From Hirsutella rhossiliensis (lineage: Eukaryota; Ascomycota; Sordariomycetes; Hypocreales; Ophiocordycipitaceae): DNA of 64,000 bases. The notes beneath the pieces are model-generated. The model searched no databases. It was not told where the DNA came from and saw nothing but the letters and a program-made list of their open reading frames with translations. Location of the stretch: positions 6,510,001-6,574,000 of the forward strand of contig NW_025408668.1 in assembly GCF_020360975.1 (NCBI RefSeq), read 5' to 3'. Below, in pieces: positions 22,652-36,500 of the stretch. The stretch's first letter is position 1. Each line of letters opens with the position of its first letter. The position numbers and the translations under genes were made by a program.

Positions 22652-25650
22652 ATCGCGAGCCTCCTTAAAAGAGACCTAATTAAGAAAGGGAATTATCTTA
22701 TCTATATTTATAAGAATCTATAGGTCTAGGATATCGTCGCTTACTATACGCTGCTTTAAAGTTACTTACTATAAAGCGGTAGCTTTCTCTAGCTATATTT
22801 TATATACTTAGCTATTTACTTATAAGGGAGGTGCTTAGTACGGCCCTAAGGATTTTAGCTAGTAGACCGCTTAAAAGATAGAGTCGCTATTAGTAAAGCT
22901 ATCGATTAAGTTATACTAATAAAGGCGTTTTACTTAGCGTACTATATTATAAAGCTCCTGCTTAGCTAGCTATACTTTTCGGTTAAAGCTAAGAAAGTAT
23001 ACCCTCCTCTATATATAATAATTAGCCGCCGCCTTTATATACTCTTTATTCTACTACCGCGCTCTATATATTATCTTATAAATAGGTTAGCTAGTAGCTC
23101 TCGCTATATAACTAAGAAGGTCTACTAGCGCTAACGTAAAGTTATCTAGCTTAGAGGGAGTTAAGGTTATAGTTAAGATAAAAGCTATACTAGCTTTTAC
23201 TAGCTCGATAAATCGCTTTAATTCCTTATTAGAGTTAAGGCAGATCTTATATAATAAAAAAGGTGCTAGGGCTTAACTAAGTAGCGTAATACTAAGGGTA
23301 AAGTAGTTAGATCCGGTTATTAAATAATCCTTAATAATCGCGTCTACTAAAGGTATATTAAAGAAGGCGAGATCGATTATACTACCGCGCGCGTTAGTTA
23401 AGATATCGATAGTATTTAATAAGCTAAGTCGGTTATTTATAGCTTAGAACGTAATATCTTTACCGCGGTGCTCTTATTAACCGGCCTACTAGCTAGGATA
23501 CTTAGCGTTAAAGTTACTAGATATAAGGCATTTATCCGTTATATACTAGCTAAGTAGTATTTCTAAAGCCGCGTTATAGTCTAGCTACTAATAAAAGTTA
23601 ACTACTATTATCCTATTTACGGTAAGATAAAGGATATTATAGGTACTATAGGTCTCTTTTAGTTAGCGATAAGGCCTATAGAGCGCCGGACGTATATTAT
23701 AACTCTTAAATAAGTATCGCCGCCGTCTTAGTTAATAATAAGTAAGAATATATTATAGGCTAGATACGTCTTAGTAAGGTATCGGCCGCCTTTAAGTCCT
23801 ATCTATAGTTCTTATAGTAGGATAATATTATATCGCTTTAAATTAGCTAGCGTAAGCATAGTATTATATATTAAAGGGATCTTACTTACGTTAGCTTAAA
23901 AGACTTATAAGGCCCTCCTATTACTTCGATTATTAAGATAATAGTAATATATTAAGGCAGCGTTATAGGGCTAGTATATTATTTCTTTAATAGGATAATA
24001 AGGGTAAACTAATTATTATCGCTAGCGTATAGCGGCGTTATAGCTATAATAATATAAGGGGGTAAGGAAGCGGCTTACTTTAAAGTAGCGCTTTTACTAA
24101 AGCTTTTATCCTTTCTAGCTACCTATAACTTTAAAGAACGTAACTAACTTAAACTAAGGCTCTAATAAGACTACTTAAGTATATTATAGTTTAGTATCTA
24201 TCTTTTCTACTACGTAAAGAGCTAAGCTCCCGCCTACCTTACTAGCCCCTTCTCCTCTTTCGTTAAGCGCCGTATAATACTATAAACACGCTTAAGGCAG
24301 GTAGGGCATTTAGGATTATTAGCGTAATATAGCCTAAGGTAGTTTACGTACTACGTAAAGGCTATATACTCTTAGCTATAATAGTTAGTCTTACTATAAC
24401 GTTTATAGCGCGCTATCCGGTTATAGCTATAATAAGTATAGAAATCTTAGTATTTATTATATTAGCTAGGGATACTAGGTTTATTAATAGAATAGGCGAG
24501 ATAGCTAGCACTAAAAAGTCTTTAAGGTCTTTATATAGGTTCTAGGAAGGATATAATTAAGGTCTAGGTAGGTATATTACCTAGGTCGTATTACGATAGA
24601 TATATACTAATAAGCTTTAGCTTAGTTTAATAGGTAATCTTTTCTTTAGCCGCCTCCTTATAGTTAATTATAATACCTTATAGGTCTATAAGCCTATAAG
24701 GATAATCGGCTACTATATATAAATACTATTTCTAGCTTATTTCTATAGCTACGGCTTTTAGGTCTATAGCTTACTCCGCCTACTATTATATAAGTAAGTT
24801 ATATATAGCTATATTTAATACCTAAATAGCCTAGCCCGTTTTTACTAGAACGGCTACTAGGATATAGCGTAGGTTAATTCTAACTCTAGCGGCGATATAG
24901 GTCTAGATTATATATCTTTTATCGTTTCGGGCTAAAGTATTAGTATTAAGGTAAATAAAAACGTAAAGATCTTCCTTTAATAAGGCTATAAGCGGTCGTT
25001 CTAGTAAATAAGTATTAGTCTATAGTTTTTGCTATAGTAAGGCAGGGACTATAAAGGCTAGTTATCCTTTATTTATTTTACTAGATATAAGAACGCTGCT
25101 ATATATAGGCTTTAGTAGTTCCTTAAGTTCGGTAAGCGATTAAGTCTAGAATATAAGAAATTTAGTAGCGACTTACTTAATAATACTATTTTTAGTACTA
25201 AACGTAAACTACTTTACTACTTATTTAAATAATTTACTAAAGACCTATAAGACTACTAGCTTAGCGCTATAAGCAGCTGTTTTATCGTAAGCTATTTTTA
25301 TAGCTGCTTTAAGGATTAAGACTAGTATATACTTAGTAGACTAAACCGAGTTAAGGAGATTTAGGGCTTCTTCTAGCTATGCTCCTTCTATAATAGTAGC
25401 TTTAAGCGTTTTAGTAAAAGAGATTAACTAAGCTAGCTGCTAGGCCGTAGGAAACGAGTCGTTTTAGCGAGCTTCTATTAAGTAGTAAGGTCGGAAATAT
25501 AATATATAAGCCGCTAAATTTAGCGGCGATCGTATACCTTATCTTAAGGTATTAGAGTTAATATATAAACCTAAGGCTAGTACTATAGTCGCTGCTAGCG
25601 CTTATACGCGGCTTAATTAGAGTTTTATTAAGAGTATTTATTAAGCGAAA
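22652..25650 (-). mobile_element. Tad-like LINE, 5' half (RT start, endonuclease, ORF1), RIPed
   Basis: Continues the LINE interrupted at 14809. On the minus strand an endonuclease motif reads ISSNFNAKYPS (about 23490-23530), the 'GDFNAHHP.W' motif of APE-type LINE endonucleases with Gly to Ser, Asp to Asn and His to Tyr. Farther 5' (about 24250-24430) is a Tyr/Cys-spaced region (RYKRYSKTNYYS..., ANNPKCPTC) that looks like RIPed zinc knuckles of an ORF1 nucleic-acid-binding protein. Together the halves give about 6 kb, close to the size of Tad elements. The 5' end near 25650 is approximate. Confidence 0.7.
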
Positions 25651-28600
25651 ATATATAAGAATAAGCTACTTTCTTAATACTTACGTACTAAGAAAGTAAA
25701 ATTATAATTATATTAAGATCTACTAATCCCGATTAGGAAGGATATTTATAATAGTAAATTACTAGTCTTTTAAGGTTTTTTACGTTAGTTAATAAGTTAG
25801 GGTTTATAACGTTAAAAAGGTATCCTTACTTTATAAGTACCTTTAATACTAACTTACTCTTACCTAGCTAATATTAAAATAGTAGCTAGGTCTATATATA
25901 TAACTAATAAATACTATAGTATATAATCGTTTAATTATATATATTTAACTAGATATAGTATCTAAAATCCTTTATAAGCGATAGACTTAATTTTCTCTTA
26001 ACTTCGATTACTCCTTTTACTCTCGTAGAAAGATAGGTATACGCGCTAATTAGCTTAACTAGAATATTATAAAGTGTTTTTAGAATAATTATCTCGAGGA
26101 GTTATATATCTACTCCTTAGTAACTCTAGCTTTTCTTATATAGGTATTAGCCTAGAAGATATAATATATAGGAGTAAAGATATATATACGTATAAGTTAG
26201 TATTATCTAAAAAAATACTTAGGAGTAGATCCGATAGTTTAGAGAGCTACTTCTAAAGGTCTCTTACTCTCTTATATTTTAATAGGATAACCTTATATAA
26301 CGAGTCTTTATTAAAGTATCCTTAGGCATTAAGATACTTATCGATAGTAATAGTTACGTTGCTTTAGCTCTAGTCTACGTAAATTAGACCTTTCTCCCTA
26401 TTTAGTTTAGTTTTCTACTTTAGCGAGTCTAGAAACCTTAATAGCTATATATAACTAAGCCTAGACGGCAGCCTAACGCGCTTTATAAAAGGCCGCGTTA
26501 TCGGCTATTTACTAGCGATAATATCCTTTAAAGCGCGAACTATAGTAGTTATAAATAAAGCTATAAGCGGACCCTCTACTAGAATTATAGTTTACTTAAG
26601 AAACGAGGTCTAAGTAATAAGAATTACTTCTTATTTATCTATAAAGTATTTAAGCGCGTTATATTTAATAAACTCGCGATATTAAAGCGTTGCCTTTAAA
26701 AGAGTAACTTTATAAGAAAAACCCCTTTTACCTAGAGGTCCTTCCTAAGTCTTTATTCCGTTAATAAGTATAATTACCGAAAGCGTAACTAGTATAATAC
26801 TTAGCTAAGTAATTAAGTTATATAACTTTAAGGTAAGAGCTAAGAAACGGTTAGCTTATAATCTACGAATCTATTTAAGTAGCTTTATCGTAACGCCCCT
26901 TAGCGGGTTACTAAATATAAGAGAATAGCGGCCCGTTAAATCCTTTAGCTAGCTAAAAAACGTATAACTACCTACTAGGCTATTCGGTCGCTTAAAAATC
27001 GATCGATACCCTATTAAGTGCTCTAGCTAGCTAAAAAATAATTATTAGCTAGCTATATTAGCTTATACTCTATAGAATCCTTAAGGTAGCTCTATTAAAA
27101 CGTTCTTTAGTATACTATTAAAGAGACTACTAAATATAAGAGTTTAGCTACTTATTAGGTCCTTTAGCTAACTAAATAAGGATTAACGGCCGGCTATATT
27201 AGCTTATACTCCGTAGAATCCTAGAGGTATAACGTTTCTTAGTAGGAATAAAGATAGTTAGGACCTAGAGTAGTCGGCTACTTAAACGAAGTTTAATATA
27301 GTATTGCCTCTTAATATTACTTTAAATTATAGTATACTTATAAAGTAGTAAGGAGTTTTTAAGTAAATACTATCTTAGCGTTCTTTATTAAATCTAGTAC
27401 CTTATCTATATATAAATATAAGTAGCTTAAGTTAGACTTCTTTAATATAAACGGCCTCTTAAATTAAAGACTTAGCTTAAAGTTAGCTAGTCTATAAGAT
27501 TTAGTAGTATATAACTAAGTAACTTAGTTAGTAAGCGCCGTTAACTTAAGTAGTATATATAGGTATAGGGTTATAGTTATAGCTAGATTAGGCTACTATA
27601 AGCTAAGTAATAATTTAGCTTAAAGGTACTTATAGCGGTTTAAGAGGTAAATTATAAAGACTACTTAAGTACTATAGTATTTATATATACCGTGATTAAA
27701 TTAGTATCCTTAAAGTCTTTATTAAGTTACTCTTATTTTTATTTAGCCTAGATAGTACGCGAATATTTAACGTATAGTACGCCGGCCTTATAGCGCTTAA
27801 CTATCTACTAATACTAGCTAGCTTATATATTATCTATAGTATACTTAACGCTTTAATCGATACTATTAGAAAGAAAGATAGATATAAAATATATATTAAT
27901 TATAGTATACTTATTAAAGCGCGTTTTACTTTTACCTATATAGCGTAATAGTCTTTATAATAGATGCCCTTATAGTACTAGATAAAGTAAGTTTTAATAA
28001 AGAGCCGCTATATAACTTATTTATTAAGGCGTTTATATTTTAGCTATATATATCTTAATAAGATATAGGCGAACGCTTAAGGGAGTATTAGTAGACGTAA
28101 AGTAATAGGACTATCCGCCGCTTAAGCGATTAGTAGATAATAGTAAGATACTAAAATAAGAAGTAGTTTTTCTTATATATACCTTTTAATCTATTAAATT
28201 ATAATATCTTATATTTTAGGCTATTTATTTAAGTTTAAAGTACCTATAGGCATTAACCTAGTAACGTCTATATAACCTAGTTATATATATTATCCTTTAT
28301 ACTAAAATATTATTATCCTTTAATACTTAACTCTCTTTCTACTTATTTAGATAAATATAAATATACTACTACGAGCTTAGAAAGGATTCTAATATAAGCT
28401 TCTTAAGCTAACTTCTTAAAAGTAAGGTTATCTATTTTCTAAGTAGCTTTCCTATATTAATATTAAGATTAAATATTAAAGTAAAATACTACGAACTTAT
28501 ATAAATAATTTAGCTTTCTTTAAGTAAATTACTAGTAGAAATATAGTATTAAGTATAAAACTATTTAATTATTAAGTAAATTGCTTTTATCTTAATATTT

Positions 28601-31022
28601 ACTACTTAAAAGTTATTATTTTAAAGAGTCTATTTATATTATATCTAAATATACTAATAGCTTAGGTAGCGTCCTCTTAGCCTTAGCTTAATATAATTAA
28701 TCCTTTCTATTAAGCTTATTTTACGCGCTTTTATAAGGTATCGAGAAACCTTAATAGACGTATAATACCGAACCTTAATAGTAAAGCTTTCTCTTTACTA
28801 TTAATAATACTATAAAGAGCTCGGATAGTATTACTTAGGTTAAGGTCTTTTATTAACGCTTAAGGTAGCGTCGTTATATAGATAAACGATATCTATATAG
28901 TAAGTATTACCTCCTAAGTCTAGAGAATATACTAAATTAAGTTATTTATAATAAATATATAATAGAAAGTAAATACTTACTATAGTAACTTATTCCTTTT
29001 AGGGCCTTTTTTAGTAATAGTATACTTTATCTTACTTATATATAGCGATTTCTTTACTTTTAATTTATATAGTAATAGTATAGCCCTTAGTACTTCTTAT
29101 AGATTATTACTTAACTCTATATTTATAAGAAACATAGGTATTATAGATAGATATAGTAAAGTATTAAGTATTATAGTATTACCGTCTTACTTATATAGTA
29201 CAGTATATTTCTATTAACTAGTAAAGCCTAACTATAAGAGATATTAGCTACTTACTTATAGGCTTACTATTAAATAAAGCTAATCTATTTAGCGATATAT
29301 TTAGTTCGTCGATCTCGCTATATAAGGTTTTTTAATAGTAAAACTTCTATATAAGGCGGATTCTTTATTCTTAAACCTTAAGAGCTATAGTTTATTTTAG
29401 GCGTTGCTTTTAAGAGGTTAATTAAGCTTATCTTAAAGCTATTAATATTAATAAGTAATAGAACTAGCTATTATAAGACTATAGAATTAGTTCTATATTT
29501 TAAGCGCCTATTAAGGACTAGAGATCTTAAAGAGGTCTTCTTTATAAAGAATTTTATCCTAGCTTTTATTACGTAGTAATAGGTTAGCTTATACGCTATA
29601 ACGGGGTTTAGCGTAAGCTAAGCTATAGTAGAATAAATAAATAAATTTATATCGCCTAGAGGGACTATACCCTATAAGGCGTAAATACTTAGCTAACTAC
29701 GCTTCCTTACTTTCGTCTTACTTATAAGTCCCTTACTTCTTATACTTTATATTACCTAACCTTATTAATATTAATAATAGGCCTACTTAAAGGCTACTTT
29801 CTCTAAGTATTTAGTATCTTATTCTTAGTATCTAAAGCGTAATCTATTACTATATAAAGCTATCCTTTATTAAGCCTTCCCGTTATAATTATAAATTTAA
29901 TCGCTGCTTTAACTACCTATATATCCGGCGCTTAATTTTTTAAGTCGTATACTTATAATAGTTAAGGACTAAGCTAGAAGGCTATAGACTCTATTATAAA
30001 GATTTTACTTTAAAAAAGGAAAAGGAGAATAAAATAAAAATATATCTTCTATATATATAGGCCGTTAGCTTAATAATATATAGGTTATATATATAAGGGG
30101 GTATAATAGTACTCGGCCGTTATAGTACTATTTTCCCCTTATAGAAGTATAATAGGTTCTTAATCTTTTATTTTTATATATTATAGTATAATTTTACCTT
30201 TTACTATCTACTTCCGTTATTTAAAAGGTAAGTATATAATTATCTTTAGTACTTAGCTATAATCCTATAGCTTAGATTCTACTACCTTAATCCTATATAA
30301 GGAGTTATTGAGCCTTAATATACTAATATATAGCTATACTAGTATATTAGCTTCTTACCTATTAAGTATATTATATATATATAGCTTATATATACTTACT
30401 AAGTAACGCTTTATCTATGTTTTTAAGTATTTACCTACCTTTTCTAGGAGTTTCTATTATTTATATATATAAACTAAGAAAGACTAAATAAATAATCTCT
30501 TAATAATAATAATATCTCTCTAGCTATAAAAGGAGTAGGAGGCTATATCTTATATAAATATAGCTAATAAATATCGATATAATTATAAAACCTTTTAAAG
30601 ATAACTAGTCTCTTTTAATAGTTTTTAGTAATAATAGCCGGCTATTACTAACCTAGTAATAGTTAGCTAGGCTTAGTAATTATATCTTTCTAGTATAGCC
30701 TATTATATAATTGCCTTTTACGCTACTACCTTAGCCTTAAATCCTAGCGCGAAGTTATTAGTTTTAGCTAGTACTTAAATTATCTTAATTTAAATGCCCT
30801 TTCTCTTAAGCCGCTTTATATAGTAGTAGATCTCTTAAATCGAGCGCTGCCTAGACGGTTATAGAGGTTAACGATCGCCTATAAGGCCGATCGATTACTT
30901 ATAATAATAAATAGGGCGCTATATTATAGTCTAACTAGTATATATCTAAGTACTATTACTATCGCTATAAGCTTAGCTATATAGGGGTTTTACTCTTCTA
31001 TTAATTATTAAGTCTTAAATAT
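25651..31022. other. RIPed block of unknown origin (5.4 kb)
   Basis: Extremely AT-rich, almost without CpA/TpG, and without an ORF of 60 codons. Two minus-strand stretches (about 26420-27240 and 28140-28390) read as long frames if TAG/TAA are taken as mutated CAG, CAA or TGG codons, so this was probably coding; I do not recognise the family. A short sequence (TATATTAGCTTATACTC) recurs about 150 bp apart at about 27050 and 27200, suggesting an internal repeat. It is the left flank of the copia nest. No LTR pair or terminal repeat was found. Confidence 0.4.
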
Positions 31023-31496
31023 TCTTATAAAGAGAGATATAAGAAGTATATAAAAATATATAAAGGTAAAATTAAAAGTAAGGGGTTAGATAGGTAGGGC
31101 ATAGAGATTTAATTCTTATAGGAGTAGTAATAATAGTAAGGGAGTAATTATTCTATTGCCTTAACTATCCTTCTTTCCTCTATCTAACGCCCCTTTTTAT
31201 ACCTATTTAGTATCTTAATTAATAAAGATAATCCTACTTAAAGAAGCTACTAATATCCTTTTAACTACTAAGCTTTTTACTAGTTTTTCCCCTCTTTTCT
31301 AGCCGTTACCGGTATATCCGTCTTATCTTTCGCTACCTTTATAGGAAGCTATCGCTACTTTTACTTCCCCTCTTACCCTTACCCTCCTCTTTATACCTCC
31401 TTTTAGCTCCTTCCTTAAAACCTATTTTTTAGCTTCCTAGGTCCCTCGTACTAAGATATCTCTAAGAACTACGAAATTAAGCTACGCTTCGCGATA
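31023..31496 (-). repeat. E1 3' LTR
   Basis: About 474 bp, the same LTR family as 33051-33526, 38891-39366, 40717-41192 and 46556-47031. Its outer end TCTTATAAAGAGAG is the RIPed form of TCTCGCGTAGAGAG in E3. A small deletion is present near 31455. The 5-bp flank on the left is AATAT; no partner duplication is available because the other end is lost. Confidence 0.9.
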
Positions 31497-33045
31497 TACA
31501 CCCTTAGCTATAGCCTGCCCTTATAGAAAGGGTAAAGCTATATACCTAGGCCGGTAAGCGTATAGAGGAGGTCTTAGTCTATACTTATCCCTTACTCGAG
31601 AAATCCGGGTTTTAGCCCTAGGCTCTTTTAGACCTACTTTAGGAAAAAGGGGCCTTAAGGAGGAAATTAAGTCCTATAAGAAAGGGGGCTTCTCTAAGGA
31701 TAAGTCCTTAAAAAGGGGGCCTTTAAGAAGAATAAGTCCTAATTAAGCTAGGGGCCCTCCTTTAATATAAGTCCTAATTCCTCTCTTTAGCTATAGACGT
31801 CTCCTTCCTCCTACGTACTATTAGCTCTTCTTATAGACTCTTAAGGCGGGCTTTTAAGGATAGCTTCTCTTAAACGTCTTCTAGCTTAATTTACTATAAA
31901 AAGATAGCTAGCTTCTACTTCGGTAAGGGCTTTATAAGACCGTTAGCTTTTATCGATACTATTAGAACCTAATAGATAGAAATAAGTCCCCTTTAAACCT
32001 CTTAGCGTAACTAATACTAGTAGATATTAATATACTATAGCTAAGTTAATAGCTTACTATTTTCCTCTATAAGAATTCGTATAGTCTATATATTATTATA
32101 TTCTATAGCTAATAGGAATAGAATTTATAGTTATAAAGATATAAGTAGCTATCTAAGGAAAATCGCTTCTTTTAACGCTTTTAAAAGAGCTAGTAGCTTT
32201 ACCTCTATACTTAAAGTTATAACGGTAGCTTACTTTAAAGCTCTCTAAGTAATAGTTCCTTTAAAAGGGGATATAATATACTATTATAAGCTCTTTCTAT
32301 CTAAGGAATTATCTATAAGGACGAATCGCTTAAATAAAAAAAGATTTCGGTAGCTAATTTACTTCTTTCCTACCCTCCTAAGTATAGACTATATAATCTC
32401 GTTAAATAAAGATAAAGGATAGCTCTATTTACTACTTTTTAATACCTAGGGCTAGGATCCTAGTTATACCTAGCTAGCTAGGAGACTATAAAAGAGATAT
32501 TTAGTTTAGTAGAAATAGCTAAAAAAAGTAAGGAGCTTACCTTTTATTAATATTAGTATTTCTCTTACTCCCTAGCTTAAAAGGATAGATTAGGCAAAAG
32601 CTCTTTATCTAATATAAGCGTAGAGGGAAGCTTCTTATTAAGGGATTTAAGGAGGAATTTATAAGCGACCTTATTAATATAGTCGTCCTAGGTAAGCTAG
32701 ATAGTCTATTAGGACCTATTTTAAAGGATTTATATCCCTAGGAACTACTTTAGCTCTCTTAGCTTAGTTATCTTATACCTTTATTATAGGCCTTTTATAG
32801 CCTCCTTAGTATTTACTTCTTTCTCTTTTAGGTAGGTTTAGATAATATCGTCGATATAAAAGAAGACTATAATTTTACCCTTCTATATTATATATAGTTC
32901 CTAAGGGATTTTCTTAAAGCCTAGGGCTTTAAGGGAACCTATTAAATACTATTACTAAAGAAGGGGTAATCTTTATAGTCTATATAAAGCTTTCCTAAGC
33001 TATAGAACCTTTCCTAGCTATTAAAAACTAAGAGGAAGTCGTATA

Positions 33046-33050
33046 TAAAT
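33046..33050. repeat. Target-site duplication TAAAT (left) of copia E2
   Basis: TAAAT precedes the E2 5' LTR and is repeated at 39367-39371 after its 3' LTR. Both lie in E1 pol sequence. Confidence 0.95.
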
Positions 33051-33526
33051 TATCGCGAAGCGTAGCTTAATTTTATAGTTCTCGGAGATATCCCTCGGTA
33101 TAAGGGACCTAGGAAGCTAAAAAACAGGTTTTAAGGAAGAAGCTAAAAAGAGGTGTAAAGAGGAGGGTAGGGGCATAAGGGGAAGTAGAAGTAGCGATAG
33201 CTTCTTATAAAGGTAGCGAGAGATAAGACGGATATACCGGCAACGGCTAAAAAGGAGGGGGAAAACCGGTAAAAAGCTCGGTAGTTAAAAGGATATTAGT
33301 AGCTTCTTTAAGTAGGATCTTCTTTATTAATTAAGATAATAGACGGGTATAAAGAGGGGCGTTAAATAAAGGAAAGAAGGATAATTAAGGAAATATAATA
33401 ATTACTCCCCTACCTTTATTGCTGCCCCTATAAGAATTAAATCTCTTTACCCTACTTATCCGACCCCTTACTTCTAATTTTACCTTTATATATTTTTATA
33501 CACTTCTTATATCTCTCTTCGCGAGA
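33051..33526 (+). repeat. E2 5' LTR
   Basis: 476 bp, direct repeat of 38891-39366. The internal region starts at GTTATAAGCTTAGGAGG, a sequence also present next to the E3 5' LTR, so it is probably the primer-binding area. Confidence 0.95.
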
Positions 33527-36500
33527 GTTATAAGCTTAGGAGGAATAGAATTCCTATACCTTATAGCTACTATAAAAGGTACCTTTCTTATATCCCTTAT
33601 AGCTCCCTTTTACCCCTCTTACTAGAAAAGCCGATTTTTACCCGACTTTTCTACCTTTCCCCGTAATAATAATAAAAACCGACTCCTCTACCGTCCCTAT
33701 AGTCTATAGGACGATTCTAGCAGAGCCCTAAGATTAGGATAAATAGGTAAAGGAGCTACGGGCTTATATAGATAGAACTATCTATAATTTAGTCTTCTCT
33801 AATAAGTAGGACCCTCTCGAGCCCCCTCTTTATCCTAGGATAACGGAATTTATAGAGGGAGCTTCCCTCTTCTCCGAGCTAACCTCTATATAATAGAGAA
33901 CTTTTTCTACTACCTTAGGTAACTACGAGAGTTATTATAAGGAATACCTTTACGAGACGAAGCTACTAACTACTATACGCACGGCGATAATAGAATCCGT
34001 TAATACCGTAAAGCTAATTACTCTTTAAGAGGAAGAGACTCCTAGGCAGTAGCTTTTAAAGCTCGAGACCTTAATAGCTCCCTTAAGGGGCTATATAACT
34101 AACCGTATTAGGAAGACCTATACGGCCTACCTAAGAGCCTTTTCTACTAGGAACCTACTAGCTTCTTCGTAGCCAGCTAAGTAGGAAGAAATCCTTAAGG
34201 AAGCTAACTAATACTTCCTTATAGAAGCTCTTTCTAGCTAGTAGCTATAGGATATATCTCTACTAATAAAGCCTATTAGTAACGGTTACTTAACTATCTT
34301 TCGAGAAGCTAGCCGGGAACTAAATAAAGAAGCTGCTTAAGTATAATAATAAGTAGTCTTATTCCTTCGTAGCTAGCACTCGACCTAGACGGTTCGACCT
34401 ATAGCCCCTATTGCTATGGCCCCCGCTACTGCTACTATAGCTATTGCTCTTTTAGCTCCTCCTCCCTCGAGAGCCTTAACGCCGTCGTTAACTATAGCTA
34501 CGGCCCTAGGCCCGGCCCCGGCTCCGCCTCTTATACCGGGCCCGGCCCCGGTCCCGTTAGTTAGACCGACCCGACTAGTCCCCTAATAGACCTTTTAGTC
34601 CGTTAGTCGAAAAATCAAGGAACTAGTCGAAATCGAACCTCGTTAAAATCAGCAATAAGGGGTAAAAAGGGGGGGTTTTTAAGTAGACCTTCCGGATTAA
34701 GACGAGGATTACTCGAAGAAGTAAAAGACTAAGCGATAAAACGGCTGCCTAGTATGCAAATCCCTAGGTTATCGATTATTATAATACTAGTAGGTCTTCG
34801 AGGAAAACCGACCTAAAGGATTTAACGCTTTAAAGAGGCTATAAGAAATAATATAATAGTCTCTTAAGGAGGACCCCTCGTTATAGAAGAAAATAAACGA
34901 GATTAGGGTTGCTAAGAAATAGTAACTAATAACGCCGCTACCGTAAATTTAAGGAAAATTCGTTAGTATAGTAAATCTAGCATTCGTCTTCCCTATAGAT
35001 TAGTAAGACTAACCGTTAGGACCCTCCGACTATCCCCTACGAAAATCAGCTATCCTTAACTCTAGTACTTCCCTTAATATCTATAATATACTCTTATAAT
35101 TCTAGTCCTTTAAGAAAGCACGAAGGGAATACCTTATTGCCGGGGAATTAACCGTATAGATAGAGGGATATAGAAGGGTAAATTTTACGATAAAATTACC
35201 TAACGGGTCTATATAAATTCTTCGACGAAAAAAGGTAGCTTTTTGCCCTCGATTTTTAACGAGCCTAATTTCCTTCCGCTTTCTTCGAAAGGAAGGGATC
35301 TTTTAGGATACGACGTTTAAGCCTATAAGGCTAGTCTAGAAGAATTAAACTATTAGGCTTATCGAGGAAAAATTCAGTTAATTTGTTCTCGAATTCCGAC
35401 CTAGCCTTAGGAAGGAACCTCTCGAGAAGTTAGCTTTCCCTACTAGGAGGAATAGGTCTACTATAAAGGACCCTCTTCCGGCAGCTTAAGGAGACGGTCT
35501 TCTTTAGTACGCACGACTTAGTTACCTAGGCCCCCTAGCTTTATATAAGCTAGGCTAATAATAGGGCGTACGAATAAGGGGCCTAAAGACTGTCGAATAC
35601 GAATACTACGGCTAAGGAAAGACTAGGAGACGAATTTCTAGACGAACGCCTTTACGGCCGGACCAGCCGTATAAGGAAATTTAGGTTAACTAGACCGACG
35701 TCTCTAGGGACTAGGAAAGCTTTATTAGGGTAATGTTTTTTATAAACGCTTTTTTAGGGATAGTTTTCCCCTATTTCTTACGGACCTACCTAAGTAAGTA
35801 TAACTAGTTTACTTTCTAGGACTTCGTTAACTAGATAAATTCTTACTTTAGCTACGAGGTAAAGAAGATACGGTTTAATAGAGAGCTATTTACGAAAGAT
35901 ATCTTAAATTAGCTTCGAAAAAGGGGTATTTTACCCCTCCTATTAGCACCGAATACCTAGGCCTAAAATAGAAGGGTAGAAAGATTAAGGGGTACTATAA
36001 TAAAAAGGGCCCGTACGATAAGACTTACTATAAGGCTTCTATACGACCTTTAAAGGGAAGTCGTTAAGACCGCCTATTATATATAGAACCGGACCCCTAG
36101 GGACCCTAAGGACCCTAGGAAACTAAACTAAGGAATAGACTAAAAATCCCCCCTTACGCTCTTTACGAAGAAGAGGGCCTCGCTAGCCTACCTTTATACC
36201 TACGGCTATAAAGTATACGTAATAACTACTAATATATAGCTAAAAAGGAAGAAGAAAAGAAAGCTTAATCTAAGAGCCTTTATTAGTTACCTCGTTAGTT
36301 ATAATTCTATAAATATCTTTTAGATTTAGATTCCTCTTTTATAGAAGGTTATTTCGACTAGGGATATAATTTTCGACGAATCTAGCTTCTTCGATAGAAA
36401 GAGGGATTAATAGCCCCTCTTACTCTTATAACGTTAGCTAATTTAGAAGATTTAAATCCCCCCTTCTTAATAGTTTTAAGAAGAGGTCCTAGATAAGGAA

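Noticed and set aside
34395..34560. GC-rich patch in copia E2 as a separate gene or CpG island
   Set aside because: It is the Ala/Pro-rich gag linker; E3 has the same patch at 45500-45700 on the other strand. Few CpA sites there simply left GC codons unmutated.
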